From positions 8,155-72,154 of the forward strand of contig CAWBVG010000028.1 of the NCBI GenBank assembly GCA_963792175.1: DNA of 64,000 bases, read 5' to 3'. The DNA is from CAWBVG01 sp963792175 (GTDB lineage: Bacteria; Acidobacteriota; Vicinamibacteria; Vicinamibacterales; CAVVIG01). The notes under the pieces are model-generated. The model did not search any database. It had not been told where the DNA came from and worked only from the letters and a program-made list of their open reading frames with translations. The translations under genes were made by a program, and so were the position numbers. Below are positions 1 to 15,310 of this stretch, in pieces (positions within the stretch are counted from its first letter, which is position 1; each line of letters opens with the position of its first letter).

Positions 1-1084
1 CCACGCGGCCGTCGGCGGTGCCCGCGAAGCGGTCGGTCGCGATCGCGTAATGCCGCTCGCCGCCTTCCTCGTGCGCCGACGAGACGCGGAAGATGTTCGG
101 CCAGGTCGGCCAGGGATTCTGCGGCGCGCGCGTGTCGGGCGGCCGCTGGAGCAGCTCGAGCTGGCGCACGCTGCGCGCGCCCTGCCGGTGCGCGGTGCCG
201 AGGCAGTCGGCGCCGGTGTCGCCGCCGCCGATGATGATCACGTGCTTGTCGCGCGCGCTGATCGACGTCGACGCGCATCGCCCTCGCAGGCGCGATTCTG
301 CGGCGTCAGATACTCCATCGCGAAATGAATGCCCGCGAGCTCGCGGCCCGGCACGCGCAGATCGCGCGGCACCGTCGATCCGCCGGCCAGGACGATCGCG
401 TCGAAGTCGCGCTGCAGCTCCTGTGGCGTCCCGGTTCACGCCGATGTGGCAGCCGGTCCGGAAGGTCACGCCTTCCTCGCGCATCAGCGCCAGCCGGCGC
501 TCCAGCCAGCGCTTCTCCAGCTTGAACTCCGGAATGCCGTAGCGCAGCAGGCCGCCGATGCGATCGGCGCGCTCGAACACGGTCACGAGGTGTCCGGCGC
601 GGTTCAACTGGTCGGCCGCCGCCAGCCCCGCCGGTCCCGAGCCGACGACCGCGACGCGCTTGCCCGTCCGCGAGCGGCGGCGGCTGCGCGACGATCCAGC
701 CTTCGGCGAACGCGCGCTCGATGATCGCCGCCTCCGCCGACTTGATCGTCACCGGCGCGTCGTTGATCCCGAGCACGCACGATCCCTCGCACGGCGCGGG
801 ACACAGCCGTCCGGTGAACTCGGGAAAGTTGTTCGTCGCGTGCAGCCGATCGATGGCCGCGCGCCACCGATCGCGATAGACGAGATCGTTCCAGTCGGGA
901 ATCAGGTTGCCGAGCGGGCAGCCCTGATGACAGAACGGGATGCCGCAGTCCATGCAGCGCGCCGTCTGATCCTTCAGCGCCGGCTCGCTCGTAGGGCAGC
1001 GGGACTTCGCGCCAGTCGCGAATCCGCTCGGCAATCGGCCGCGACGGCGGCTTCTGCCGCTGGATTTCGAGAAAGCCGGTGGCC

Positions 1085-1092
<8 letters not shown>
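1..1092 (-). CDS. gltD: Glutamate synthase small subunit (GltD), partial, frame-shifted
   Basis: This is the NADPH- and FAD-binding beta subunit of glutamate synthase, which feeds electrons to GltB for making glutamate from glutamine and 2-oxoglutarate. The start is the ATG at 1090-1092 (MGKATGFLEIQR). An N-terminal Fe-S binding motif C-x2-C-x4-C-x3-C (CMDCGIPFCHQGC) lies near 950, and a dinucleotide-binding GSGPAG loop lies near 640. The reading frame changes near 990, 675 and 430, and the C-terminus runs off the left edge of the window. Protein similarity continues across each change, so sequencing indels are the likely cause. Its start overlaps the expected end of gltB by about 8 bases, consistent with one gltBD transcript. 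Confidence 0.9.
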
Positions 1093-5672
<4,580 letters not shown>

Positions 5673-5689
5673 GGCCTGCCAGTTATCAC

Positions 5690-5717
5690 TTGCCGCGAGT
5701 CAGAAGTAAAATACAAT
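5690..5717 (+). promoter_or_regulatory. Possible sigma-70-type promoter upstream of the DUF2252 gene
   Basis: TTGCCG at 5690-5695 and TACAAT at 5712-5717 are 16 bases apart in the 168-base gap between divergent gltB and the DUF2252 gene. The transcript would have a leader of about 115 bases. This is a sequence match only. Confidence 0.4.
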
Positions 5718-5840
5718 GATCCGATTGGATCCATTCGTTCTGGGAATGGCAGATGTTTCGGCGAGATCGGAGCAATGCTCAGGTGCCTCTCTCCGCCGGA
5801 CCGGTTCGATTCGCGCGCCACATGAGCGAGTAGGGAGCCG

Positions 5841-6958
5841 ATGCGCAACATCTTCGAATCCACCGACGCATTTGAGGCCTGGATGCGAAAGCGGACGGAC
5901 GTCTCCAAGCGGCTGCTCAAGAAGAAGCACAGCCAGATGGCCGATGGTCCGTTCCCGTTTCTTCGGTCGACGTTCTACCGGTGGGCCGAGCAGTGGCCGA
6001 AGGTTTGCCCGGAGCTCGCGGAGCGCGCCGAGGACGTGCTGCTGGCGGTGGGCGATCTGCACGTGGCGAACTTCGGCGTCTGGTCTGATTCGCGAAAACG
6101 CCAGGTCTGGGGGGTCAACGACTTCGACGAGGCGTGCGAACTGGCTTTCACGAGCGATCTCGTGCGGCTCGCGACCAGTGCCCTCCTCGCCGCAGCCGAG
6201 GCGAAGATCGACGTCGAGGCCGAATCAGGTGTGCGATCCGCTGCTCGCCGGGTACCGCGCGGGCCTCCGTACCGGTCAGCCAATCCTAGTCACCGAGCGT
6301 CACCCCGCGCTGGTCACGTTGACAAGACGGACCCAGGAAGATCCGAAGACGTTCTGGAAAAAGAAGCTCGACCCAAAGAACAACCCCACGGTCGACGCAC
6401 GAGAGCTGCCTCGGGGGCTCGAGGACATGTTCCGCGCCTCGTTTCGACCCGGCGCGAACCTGACGTTCCTCGAGCAGCGATCGCCGGGCGGGCTCGGCAG
6501 CCTGGGCCGGCGGCGCTTCACCGCCGTGGAGACAAGGAAGGGCGTCCACGATGCGCGCGAGGCCAAAGCGCTCGTGCCGTCCGCGCTGTATTGGTGGACG
6601 GAACAGGACGACATGCCCTCGCAGACGGCGACGCTGTTGCAGCATGCGATCCGCATTCCGGATCCGTACTTCCAGGTGCACGACCACTGGTTGATCCGCC
6701 AACTCGCGCCCGACATCGCAAAGATTGAGATGCCGCATCCGAAGGACAAGCGGCTCGGGCTGGCACCGCGACTTGCTCCGGCTGATGGGTCGAGAGACGG
6801 CGAACATTCATCTCGGCAGCCGCACCACTCAGGACCTCGCGGAGCGGCTCGGTAACCTGGATCAGAACCTCCGCGGCTGGTTTCCGGCGGCGACCGATCG
6901 AATGGTCGCCAGCGTTCGCAAGGACCACGCGAAGTGGGCCGAACGACACCACGACTGA
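5841..6958 (+). CDS. DUF2252 family protein, two frame changes
   Basis: This is a member of the DUF2252 family, proteins of unknown function whose GD-H-x2-NFG and NDFD motifs resemble those of aminoglycoside-phosphotransferase/kinase-like folds. Here the motifs are GDLHVANFG (residues 71-79) and GVNDFDEA (91-98). The start at 5841 has GGGAG at 5833-5837. The frame changes near 6225 and again near 6765, with continuous similarity, and the protein ends WAERHHD at 6958, about 372 residues in all. No signal peptide is visible, so it is probably cytosolic. The family call is firm; the substrate is unknown. Confidence 0.82.
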
Positions 6959-7007
6959 TTGCGGCGGTGGGCGACGACGTTTAGGTCTGTCGTTGTACCA
7001 TCCCCAC

Positions 7008-7839
7008 ATGCGGCGAACGCGGACATCGGCGCGATGGATGCGGTTCGCGCTGGCCTTTGCGCTGGCGCTGGGGCTGGCCGTCACGAGCGGTGCGGCGCAG
7101 CAGCACATCCTGACGAACGGACGAAACCTCCAGATACCGATCAACCACGGACTCCCCGACAAGCCGCTCGGCTTCACGTTCTGCCGCCTGCGGTACCGAG
7201 AACGTCCGCCGGGCGCGAAAGTCCGGCTGGGGCGACGACTATCCGCAAGCGGACTACAACTTCATGGTGCGTCTCGCTGAGCTGACCAGAACGACGATCA
7301 GCCAGTGGAACGATGGCTACCCCGGCTTTGCGAACTTCACGGCCATGGATCCCAACCTCTTCCGCTGTCCGTACCTGCGCATGCAGAATGCGGCCAACTA
7401 CGAGTTCACACCTGAAGAGACCGCCCGCATGCACGACTACCTGCTGAAAGGCGGCTTTCTCTGGATCGACGACAACTGGGATCCGGACTTCGAATACATC
7501 CGTCCGAATCTCATGCGGATCCTGCCCGGCGCCAAGATCGTCGACCTGCCGGGCGAGCACCCGATGTTCTCGATTGTCTACCGCGTCGACCCGCTCCCGC
7601 AGATCCCGTCGCTCGGCTCGTGGCAGCGCACGCGTCAGGATTCTGAGATCGGGCCGTCAACCGTGCACTACTACGGCGTGTTCGACGACCACGACAGGCT
7701 GGTTGTGCTGGTCAGCATGAACTCGGACGTGTCAGACAGCTGGGAGCGGGAAGGCGACAACCGGGACTACTTCGAGACCTATTCGGCGAAGGGCTATGCG
7801 CTGGGTGTGAACGTGGCCGTCTGGGTCATGACGCACTGA
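7008..7839 (+). CDS. Exported DUF4159 protein, one frame change
   Basis: A signal peptide (MRRTRTSARWMRFALAFALALGLAV region, cleavage after a GAA-Q type site) precedes a DUF4159 domain. Recognisable parts are GFTFCRLRY, then in the next frame SGWGDDYPQADYNF, and later the GGFLWIDDNWD block. Families with DUF4159 have a glutamine-amidotransferase-like fold and often sit near MoxR/DUF58 operons, but no such neighbours are present here. The frame changes near 7205. The start ATG at 7008 lies only six bases after a TACCAT hexamer (6996-7001), so a leaderless transcript is possible. The biochemical role is unknown. Confidence 0.8.
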
Positions 7840-7899
7840 GGTCGTTCACGCGAACTGCGCGGCGCGCTGGAAATCTGACCCAGGACCGGAGGATCTCAG

Positions 7900-9246
7900 A
7901 TGCAGGGCTCGGCCTGTCGGACATCGGCGCTGGCGGTCACGATGCTCTTCGCGTGCTGCATTTCTGCGGCGGCCCAGGACTACGCCGGGCGCGAGAAATT
8001 GCGGGCACAGTCGAGCGAGTTCCGCAGGGAGGTGATCCGGGTGACGGACGGCGTCTACGTGGCCGTTGGTTACTCAGCCAGCAACGTGATCCTGATCCAA
8101 GGGGACGACGGGTCGATCATCGTGGATACCGCCACCGACCCAACTGCCGCGCGCACCATCAGGACTGCATTCGGGAATCTCCTCGGCTTGCCGGTGCGCG
8201 CGATCATCTACACCCACTCCCACCCGGACCATACCGGCGGGGCGCGTGTGTTTGCCGGAAATGATCGTCCGGAGATCTACAGCCATCAGCGGCTGCTCGA
8301 GGCCGTTCCGGACATCGGCCGCGCGGCGCGCGACGGCGCCGACCAGTTCGGCATGGCGTTGCCGGATTCGCAGTACATCAACGCCGGCGTTCAAATGGAA
8401 TATGGACGGGTTACGCCGCCGACTCGGGAAGGCTACCTGCCTCCCACCCGCACGTTCAGTGGCGACCAACTGTTGCTGACCGTTGCCGGCGTGCGACTGC
8501 AGCTCCTGTACACACCCGGCGAGACGATGGACGCGATCTCGGTCTGGCTGCCTGACAAGCGCGTGCTGATGCCCGGAGACGACTTCTTGCGCGCGTTCCC
8601 GAACATCAGCCCGATCCGTGGCGCGCGGCTGCGTATTCCCGAGGGTTGGATCGCCAGTCTCGAGAAGATGATCGAGCTCGGACCGGAGTTCGTGGTGCCG
8701 AGCCACACGCGGCCCGTCGTGGGTGGCGCTACGGCGCGCGCCGCACTCACGGCGTACCGCGACGGCATCAAGTCCATCCTGGACCAGACCATCCGGGGCA
8801 TGACGCAGGGCGAGCGTCCCGACGAACTGGTGCAGCACGTCAAGCTTCCGCCCGATCTGGCGGGGAACCCGTACCTCCAGGAGTTCTACGGCAGCGTCGA
8901 GTGGACCGTGCGGGGCATCTACGCCGACCGCGTGGGCTGGTTCGATGGAAATGCGACCAAACTGTATCCGCTTCCGGAAAAGGATCGCGCCGCAAAGCTG
9001 GTCGGCCTCATCGGTGGCCCCGACGAGGTATTGGCACGCGGACGCGAGGCACTGAGTGCGCGCGAGTTCACATGGGCCGCCGAACTCGCCGACTACGTGC
9101 TGGCGAATGACGGCGCAAACGCTGCGGCGAAGCGGATCAAGGCGCAGGCGCTCGTCGAATTGGGCGAGCGTCAGATCAACGCCATCGCCCGAAACTATTA
9201 CTTGTCCTCGGCCATCTACCTGTTGAAGGATCTTCCACCACAGTGA
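7900..9246 (+). CDS. Exported MBL-fold alkylsulfatase-like hydrolase
   Basis: Residues 1-25 form a signal peptide (cleavage after SAAA). The metallo-beta-lactamase metal motif HSHPDHTGG is at 106-114, and the family pattern continues with PSHTRPVVGG near 267-276. The middle part (EWTVRGIYADRVGWFDGNA) matches the dimerisation domain of the SdsA1/BDS1 alkyl- and aryl-sulfatase family. At 448 residues it is clearly shorter than SdsA1 (about 660) and seems to lack the C-terminal SCP2-like substrate domain, so the substrate may not be an alkyl sulfate. The reading frame is intact. GGAGGA at 7888-7893 is a good ribosome binding site for ATG 7900. It heads a likely transcript with the next two genes. 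Confidence 0.85.
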   Translation: MQGSACRTSALAVTMLFACCISAAAQDYAGREKLRAQSSEFRREVIRVTDGVYVAVGYSASNVILIQGDDGSIIVDTATDPTAARTIRTAFGNLLGLPVRAIIYTHSHPDHTGGARVFAGNDRPEIYSHQRLLEAVPDIGRAARDGADQFGMALPDSQYINAGVQMEYGRVTPPTREGYLPPTRTFSGDQLLLTVAGVRLQLLYTPGETMDAISVWLPDKRVLMPGDDFLRAFPNISPIRGARLRIPEGWIASLEKMIELGPEFVVPSHTRPVVGGATARAALTAYRDGIKSILDQTIRGMTQGERPDELVQHVKLPPDLAGNPYLQEFYGSVEWTVRGIYADRVGWFDGNATKLYPLPEKDRAAKLVGLIGGPDEVLARGREALSAREFTWAAELADYVLANDGANAAAKRIKAQALVELGERQINAIARNYYLSSAIYLLKDLPPQ

Positions 9247-9297
9247 GCCGTTGACGCCGGCCGGGCGCGTCAGCCCTGAGAGCGTTCAAGGAGCCTT

Positions 9298-10300
9298 ATG
9301 AGAATGCTGGCGGGTGGCCTCCTCGCGCTTGCGATCGCGCTGTCGGCCATGCCGGCTCAGCCCGCGGCTGATACGTGGAAGGCACCGCGCACGCCTGATG
9401 GCCACCCGGATCTTCAGGGCATCTGGACGATGCACACGTTCACTCCTCTGGTACGGCCGGCGCGATACGCCACCCAGGAGTTTCTGACTGAAGCAGGAAG
9501 CGGCGGAATTGTCGACGCTCCTGACCCAGGACGACGTCGATCCGCTCGCCGCGGGCATCTTCGGCGCCAGCGACGAGGAGCGGCGTAAACGCGTCGTGCA
9601 GAACGATCCGACACATTACGACAACGCGCTCTGGCTCACGACACCTGATCTCAAACCCCTGTCGAGCAACCGAACCTCGCTCATCTACGATCCGCCGGAC
9701 GGGAAGATTCCTCCGCTGACATCGGACGCGGTTCAGCGCGCGGCTGCGAGGCGGGCCGCCGCTGGCTTCGACAGCTACGAGACCCGTCCGCTGTCCGAGC
9801 GCTGCATCATGTTGGCGAACGAAGGTCCACCCATGTTGCCGCCGGCCTACAACGACGTGCTGCAAATCATCCAGACGCCGGGCTACACCCTCGTGATCAG
9901 AGAGATGGAGACCGCGCCGCGCCTGATCCCGACCGACGGGCGACCGCACGTCTCTGAAAACATCCGGCAGTGGGGGGGCGACTCGCGCGGCCGGTGGGAG
10001 GGCGACACGTTCGTCGTTGACACGACGAATTTCACCGACAGGACGCCGTTCCAGGGATCCAGTTCCGCCCTGCATGTCGTCGAACGCTTCACGCGCGTGA
10101 GCGCCGACACGATCCTCTACCGATTTACGGTTGACGATCCCAACACGTGGACCAGGCCATGGAGCGCGGAAATCCCAATGACCGCGACCAAGGGTCCGCT
10201 GTTTGAGTATGCGTGCCACGAAGGGAACTATGGCCTGCCGGATATCCTCAGGGGCGCTCGCTTCAGCGAGAAAGAGGCCGCGCGGGATCCACGCCGGTAA
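9298..10300 (+). CDS. Secreted protein of unknown function (PRTPDGHPDLQGIW family), one frame change
   Basis: The protein begins with a clear signal peptide (MRMLAGGLLALAIALSAMPAQPAA), followed by the motif RTPDGHPDLQGIWTMHTFTP that is common in secreted acidobacterial proteins of unknown role. The frame changes near 9500. The second part carries ERCIMLANEGPPMLPPAYND and a WGGDSRGRWEGDTFVVDT block. An AAGGAGCC site precedes ATG 9298. It lies 51 bases after the sulfatase-like gene and 11 bases before the VOC gene, so co-transcription is likely. I recognise the family but cannot give it a biochemical function. Confidence 0.75.
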
Positions 10301-10311
10301 CGGAGATAAGT

Positions 10312-10785
10312 ATGAGCAAGCCATCGAATGTCACACGTCGAACAGCGATGCGCGTCGCGATTGCCGGCGCGGCGGCGGTCGCGACCGGTGCGGCGCGTGC
10401 GCCACGCCAAGGGCCCGGGGAGATGGAACGTGTGCAGGGAATTGGCGGGTTCTTCTTCCGTGCCAAGGATCCCAAGAAGCTGGCCGCGTGGTACGAGGCC
10501 AATCTCGGGGTGCCCGGCATCCCCAGCACTTGGCGGACCAGCGCAGGCACAACTGCCTTCGCACCGTTCAAGGAGGACACGACCTACTTTGGCGACCGGC
10601 GCCTCCAATGGATGATCAACTTCCGCGTCCGCGATCTCGACAAGATGGTCACCCAGCTTCGCGAACGAGGCATCACCGTCGAACTGGATCCTGAGGTTTA
10701 CCCGAACGGGCGCTTCGCCAGGCTGTCCGATCCCGAAGGCAACCCGATCCAACTCTGGCAACCCGGCGGCAAGGATCAAGGCTGA
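10312..10785 (+). CDS. Exported VOC-family (glyoxalase/dioxygenase-fold) protein
   Basis: The start at 10312 (MSKPSNVTRRTAMRVAIAG) gives a twin-arginine-like signal ending in GAARA. The mature part, IGGFFFRAKDPKKLAAWYEANLG through LSDPEGNPIQLWQP, is a single VOC domain of about 120 residues. VOC proteins are metal-binding isomerases, dioxygenases or resistance proteins, and the substrate cannot be told from sequence. The terminal D-P-E-G-N-P-I-Q-L-W motif supplies the usual C-terminal Glu/Gln region. Tat export would let it fold with its metal before secretion. CGGAGAT directly before the start is a plausible binding site. Confidence 0.85.
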   Translation: MSKPSNVTRRTAMRVAIAGAAAVATGAARAPRQGPGEMERVQGIGGFFFRAKDPKKLAAWYEANLGVPGIPSTWRTSAGTTAFAPFKEDTTYFGDRRLQWMINFRVRDLDKMVTQLRERGITVELDPEVYPNGRFARLSDPEGNPIQLWQPGGKDQG

Positions 10786-10834
10786 GTGTGGAGGCGAACG
10801 GCGTGGTCTGCGCGAGACAACACTGCGCGCCACG

Positions 10835-12171
10835 CTACTTCGGAGCGCAGCGATCGGTCCCGTCCTGACCCACCTGGCAGAGGCGGACCTTCTCGTAGAG
10901 ACGCTCGCCGTCGATGAAGGTCACGCCGTTGAAGCCGGCATTGAGCAGACCGTAGTAGAACAGCTTGTGCTCTTCGAATTCTGACCACCGCACGATCAGG
11001 CCATCCGCCGGGGTATCAGCGAGTCGAACGCCGAGATCACGGGGCCACAGGTACTTGGGACCAGGTCCGAGAGCCGCAAACTCCGGAGTCTTGTCGAGGT
11101 CCATCGGCTCCACGCCCTGCGTCCCGTCGGACCGCATGACGCTCCGCACGGTCCGCGCCTGGCTCGCGCGAAGCGCGGTCGCGGCGTCCTGGGCGTCTGC
11201 CGCCTCGCCGGGTCGAACCGCGCGTGCGGCGCCAGTTCGCAGGAACAGTCGAGCGCTCGACATCGCGCGCGCTTTCAGAAGATTCATGCGCTCGATCACC
11301 GGCGCGAGTGCGGGCGGCGGTAAATCCATGAGGACGAGCTGGTAACGAGCAGCCGCGAGCAGTAATCTCGAGCCCGACATGCCGGCCGCGGCGTCAGGAA
11401 AAGCCGGAGCGGTATCGATGGATGCTTCGCCGAATGCCGCGAGCAGCTCCTTCAACTCGTCCGCCGAAAGGCCTTCCCGCGCGAACACCTGGCCATGTTG
11501 CGTCGGTACTGAATGCCGCCGTCGTTGTACACGGTCAGCAGACCGCCCGCGAGGCCGTTATACACGATTAGCCGGCCGGATCGGTTCTCGCAGTTCGGGG
11601 TCGCCGGCACGGGATGGAACCAAGTCGCCCGCCCCGTCACCTTGCGCAGCTCACTGACCACGAAGCGACCGTGGAGAAGGTTATCTGGCTTCTGGGGATC
11701 TCGCTGCAGGATCGACGCGCCCGTCACGAGATCGTTGAAGCGGAGCGTCGTCAGCAGGGATTTCACACCGGCGGCTACTGCCATCGCTCGCCACACATCG
11801 ACACCGCACGTGCCCGGATCCTTTCCCCCGTCGACATCGTCCATGACGACGGCCATCTTACGATCGACGTGTTGTGCGCGCGAGTCGAGCATCTCGAGGC
11901 GCAACGGCGACGTTCCGAGCACACGGGCGATAAACAGTATCCTGAGCGTGGCCTCCGTCTCCGCGCCCCTGGTCAGCGCTTCGGAGAAGAACACAGGCTC
12001 GACGCGCGGCACGACGTCGTTCTTCGCCGGATCAAACGGCTCTAACTTCTGCCCTGTCAGCGCGCAACTCTCGCAGCGGATCGCTCCAGTGGTCGCCGGA
12101 GACTGAGCCGACACCGTTGCAAAGGCGAAGACTGCCGTCAGGGGCAAGCCGATGATGAAGCGGGAGAACAT
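10835..12171 (-). CDS. Secreted protein of unknown function, one frame change
   Basis: The gene starts at 12171 with signal peptide MFSRFIIGLPLTAVFAFATVSAQ. The next 210 residues include a CESC pair (IRCESCAL) shortly after the signal and single cysteines at GTCGVDVW and TPNCENR. The frame changes near 11490 (YRRNMAR then VFAREGLSADELKELLAAFG), and the second half ends at 10835 with two more cysteines (RLCQVGQDGTDRC). About 445 residues in total. I do not recognise a domain. The cysteine pairs suggest disulfides in a periplasmic protein. It is convergent with the VOC gene. Confidence 0.6.
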
Positions 12172-12468
12172 AGGGAAGCGCTCGGCTACATTCGTGCCAG
12201 GCGGTCTGGCCGGGTCAGACTCAGAAACTCGAAGCTTATCCCGTGTGTCGGCTCGAGGTGTGACGGATCACGGATTTCAAGATCGTGCGCGACACTCATT
12301 ACTGTAAGGCCCAACGGACGCGTCGTCGTCCGCGGCGCGACCTTCTTCGCCGAAATCGGCCGGCGCGGCATGCGTGTCAGCGTGAACCGTGAGGAGCCGC
12401 TCGGTAGAGCCTGACGGCGATGCGGCTCACCACTCTGCTCGCAGCACCACGAGTGGCTAGCGCCGCCA
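12172..12468. other. Gene-free stretch, possibly a gene remnant
   Basis: This 297-base gap lies between two minus-strand genes. One short plus-strand reading frame ending near 12412 encodes a protein-like string (RPNGRVVVRGATFFAEIGRRG), but it has no convincing start. I see no terminator or repeat in it. Confidence 0.3.
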
Positions 12469-13451
12469 TCACCCCGCCGGCTGCGACGCGTCGCGCCTGA
12501 TCCACTTGTAGGCCGCCACGGAGTTCCTCCAGAAGTACTTCTCCGCGACAGCTCGCGGTTGCGCCAGGAAGTACTCCTTCGCAATGGCGAAGACCTTGTC
12601 GACCGGCGCCACGCCGTCGCTGTTGGGCCAGTCGCTGCCGAAGAGGATGCGGTCGGTGCCGAACACCTCGACCAGCCTGTCGAGCCGCGCGCGATAGGCG
12701 CCGAGGTCGGTCGACACCTGTCCGTTCACGCGGTGAATGATCTCCGAGAGCTTGACGAAGATCTGCGGGCGCTTTCCGAGCTCCTGCAGGGCTGCGTCGT
12801 AGGCGCCGCGCTCGGCCTCGGCGGGGTCGAGCGCCGGCAGGTGATCGAGCACGATGCGCAGGGTCGGCACCGCGTCGCTGATGCGGATCATCGCCTCGAG
12901 CAGCGGCACGCGCGGATTCGCCGTGTCCAGCACGAGGTCGGCCTCGGCGAGTCGTTTGAGCCCGCTGATGAAGTCCGGGTTCGCGGACTGCTTCGTGATG
13001 TCGCGTCCCCAGAGGTTTCCGTAGCGGATGCCGCGAAACAACGGGTTCTTGTGGTAGCGCTCGAGGTACTCGGGGAACTCGGGCTTGTCAGGTTCGAGAT
13101 TGCCCACCACGCCGACGATGATCGGATCTTTCTGCGCGACCTCGAGGACCCACAGGTTGTCCTCGATCCACGGGCTCGCCTCGACCTTGATCGCGCCGAC
13201 GACGCCGAGCGGAACCGCGAGCTTCCGATAGCGCTCCGGGTAGGCTGCCACGCGTGGCACGCCGGGCGGACCGGCATAAGGCGCGCCCTGGGGGCGATCC
13301 GGGTCGTACAGGTGAATGTGGGTGTCGATGATGGGGATCGCCGCGGTCTGGGCCTCCTGAGCCGAGCGACGGCAGGCGCGGCGGCGGCTGCTGCGGCCGC
13401 GGCCGCGCGCGACAGGAAGTCTCTGCGCGAATTCCTAATTCCTAATTCCAA
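12469..13451 (-). CDS. Exported amidohydrolase (fuconolactonase / PDC-hydrolase-like), one frame change
   Basis: This is a TIM-barrel metal hydrolase of the amidohydrolase_2 family, relatives of which open lactones such as L-fuconolactone or 2-pyrone-4,6-dicarboxylate. A Tat-type signal (NSRRDFLSRAAAAAA) leads, in the next frame, to the metal motif DTHIHLYDP. The later motif GSDWPNSDG carries the expected metal-site aspartate. The frame changes near 13345-13355. The apparent start is the TTG at 13451, and its first codons lie inside a heptamer repeat, so the true start is uncertain. It sits beside pectin-sugar genes, which makes a sugar lactone a reasonable but unproven substrate. Confidence 0.78.
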
Positions 13452-13464
13452 ATTCCTAATTCCC
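13431..13464. repeat. Tandem heptamer repeat (ATTCCTA)n
   Basis: Five imperfect copies of the 7-base unit ATTCCTA lie between the amidohydrolase and the upstream lipoprotein gene. The same unit recurs at 34478-34531, and a GC-shifted version (CCCTAAT) at 63953-63966. Confidence 0.8.
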
Positions 13465-15310
13465 GCGGTTCCATGGGTGTCGGACCGTCGGCGTGTTCGC
13501 GTAGCGCTTCATCTCGAGCACCAGCTGCTGTCCGCATCCCGGCCCGAGTTGGACTGTCAGAAGCGGGGCGTCGATCGGCGTCGTCTTGCCGCCCGCGGTG
13601 ACGCTGACCAGCTGATGCTCGCCGTAGCCGCCGCCCTGGACGATCAGCGTCCGCGGCTGCGATGTGTTGAGATTGACCAGCGTCACGACCGTGCGCGTAT
13701 CCGACAGCTCCGACACCAGCGCCGCCACATCTTCCGGCACGCCGGCGCGTTTCCGATCGGGATCGAAATAGCGCAGGCGCGCGTTCAGGAGTCCGCCCTC
13801 GCGGCCAGGCAGCAGCGCGCCCCACATCAGCTGCACCAGCGCATCGGTCGCCGCCGGGTTGTAGTCGAGCATGTTGTCGGCCAGCCGCCGTTCCGGTGGG
13901 GTCTTGTCGCGGCGCATCGCGTTCAGCCGCTGGTCGATCGTTTTCAAGTCGCGCTCGAGGACCTGTTCGGGATAGGCGGGGTTCTGCCCGCCGAGAAAGC
14001 GAACCCAGCCGGTCGGGCCGAGCGGCCCCGCCGCCGTCTCGCCGGTGATGCGCTCCAGGTCCGCTGGTTTCTGCGACCAGTACCAGACCTCCAGCGCACC
14101 GACGTTCCATGGTGTATTGCGCCAGCCATACCAGCCGTCAGCGCCGTACATCGAGGGATATTGCCGGCGGCCGTCGATCGTTTTCGCATTCGCGTTGACC
14201 GCGTCGATCATGGTGCGCCACGCGTCGACGTACTTCTGATCGCCGGTGACGAGCAGCGCGTTGCTGAACCCGACCAGCGCCCGCGGAATGCGATTGCGAT
14301 CCTCGCGGCGCCCGGTGACCGGATTCACCGGGCTGAAGCCCCAGCCGTAGGCGTTCTTCCACCATGCTGCCTTCGGGGCCGCCGATGGTTCCGTCGAGAT
14401 CCACGAAGCTGGGGATGATCCCGTGGTTCTGCGCCATCCGGTCCAGCCACGCGTTCATGTACTCGACGATCCATTGCTTGTACTTGGACGCGCCGTCCAG
14501 CAGGTAGGCGTTGGTCGGCAGCGTGGTGGCGACCAGATTCAGAAAGTGATCGCCCACCACGTCGCCGTACTCCTGGTAGTGGGCCAGGAACTGCTCGAAC
14601 GTCGACTCGCCGTGCAGCGCGTCGAACCCCTTGACGTCGAACGGATCGCCGACCCAGTCGAGCGCGGTCGCCTTCCGCAGCATCGGTCCGCGGCTGCCGT
14701 TCTCCATGCTGCGAATGATCTTGTGGGCCGGATCGTAGTTGGGCGCTTCGGGATCCTCACCCATGTAGAAGCCGGCGAACCGCCGGGCGCGCTGCTGGTA
14801 CTTCGCGTCCATCGGCATCGACAACCCCATGCGGTTGAAGAGCTGCAGTCCCTCTCCGTGGTGCATCCAGTCTGACTGGACGATGAACTCCTTGTAGTAC
14901 ATCCCCTGGCGCGCGATCGGCACATCGGTCGTCTTCGCCGCGGTGTACTGCTCGATCAGCCCGTCGTGGCCTTTGACGAACATCTGCAGCACGTCGTCGC
15001 TCGCGCCCAGGGCGTGCAGCTCCGGCCAGTGATTGAAGTTCTCGAACGCGTCGTCCGGTCCGTCGTTCGCGCCCCAGCGCACGAAACACTGCAGGTGACC
15101 GCGCGGATCGAAGTACTTGTCGTAAAACTCGCGGCACGCCGGCACGTTGGCCGCCAGGAGCTGACGTTCGAGCGTCGCCCACCGGGGGGCATCCATCGGC
15201 GTGTTGACTCGAACGACGACGCCGCTCGCATCGGCGCTCGTCAGCTCTCGCGTCGTCACCGTGCACGAGACGCACACGATCGACGCCAACGCGCAAGCCA
15301 GGATCTTCAT
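13456..15310 (-). CDS. Lipoprotein of unknown function in the oligogalacturonate lyase operon, one frame change
   Basis: The start at 15310 gives a lipoprotein signal with a lipobox-like cysteine (MKILACALASIVCVSC, Cys16). About 617 residues follow, with a frame change near 14365 (GPEGS then WWKNAYGWGFSPVNPVTG). The sequence is rich in aromatic residues and helical repeats (YKQWIVEYMNAWLDRM, RALVGFSNALLVTGDQKYVDAW). This suggests an alpha/alpha-toroid like those of many glycan-active enzymes, with a beta-rich C-terminus. Its ATG overlaps the TGA of the PL22 lyase gene by four bases, so the two are translationally coupled. A role in handling pectin fragments is inferred from context only; I do not recognise the family. 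Confidence 0.65.

Noticed and set aside
12186..12584. A 132-codon minus-strand gene
   Set aside because: Arg/Ser-rich, overlaps the amidohydrolase C-terminus out of frame, and lacks a recognisable domain or ribosome binding site.
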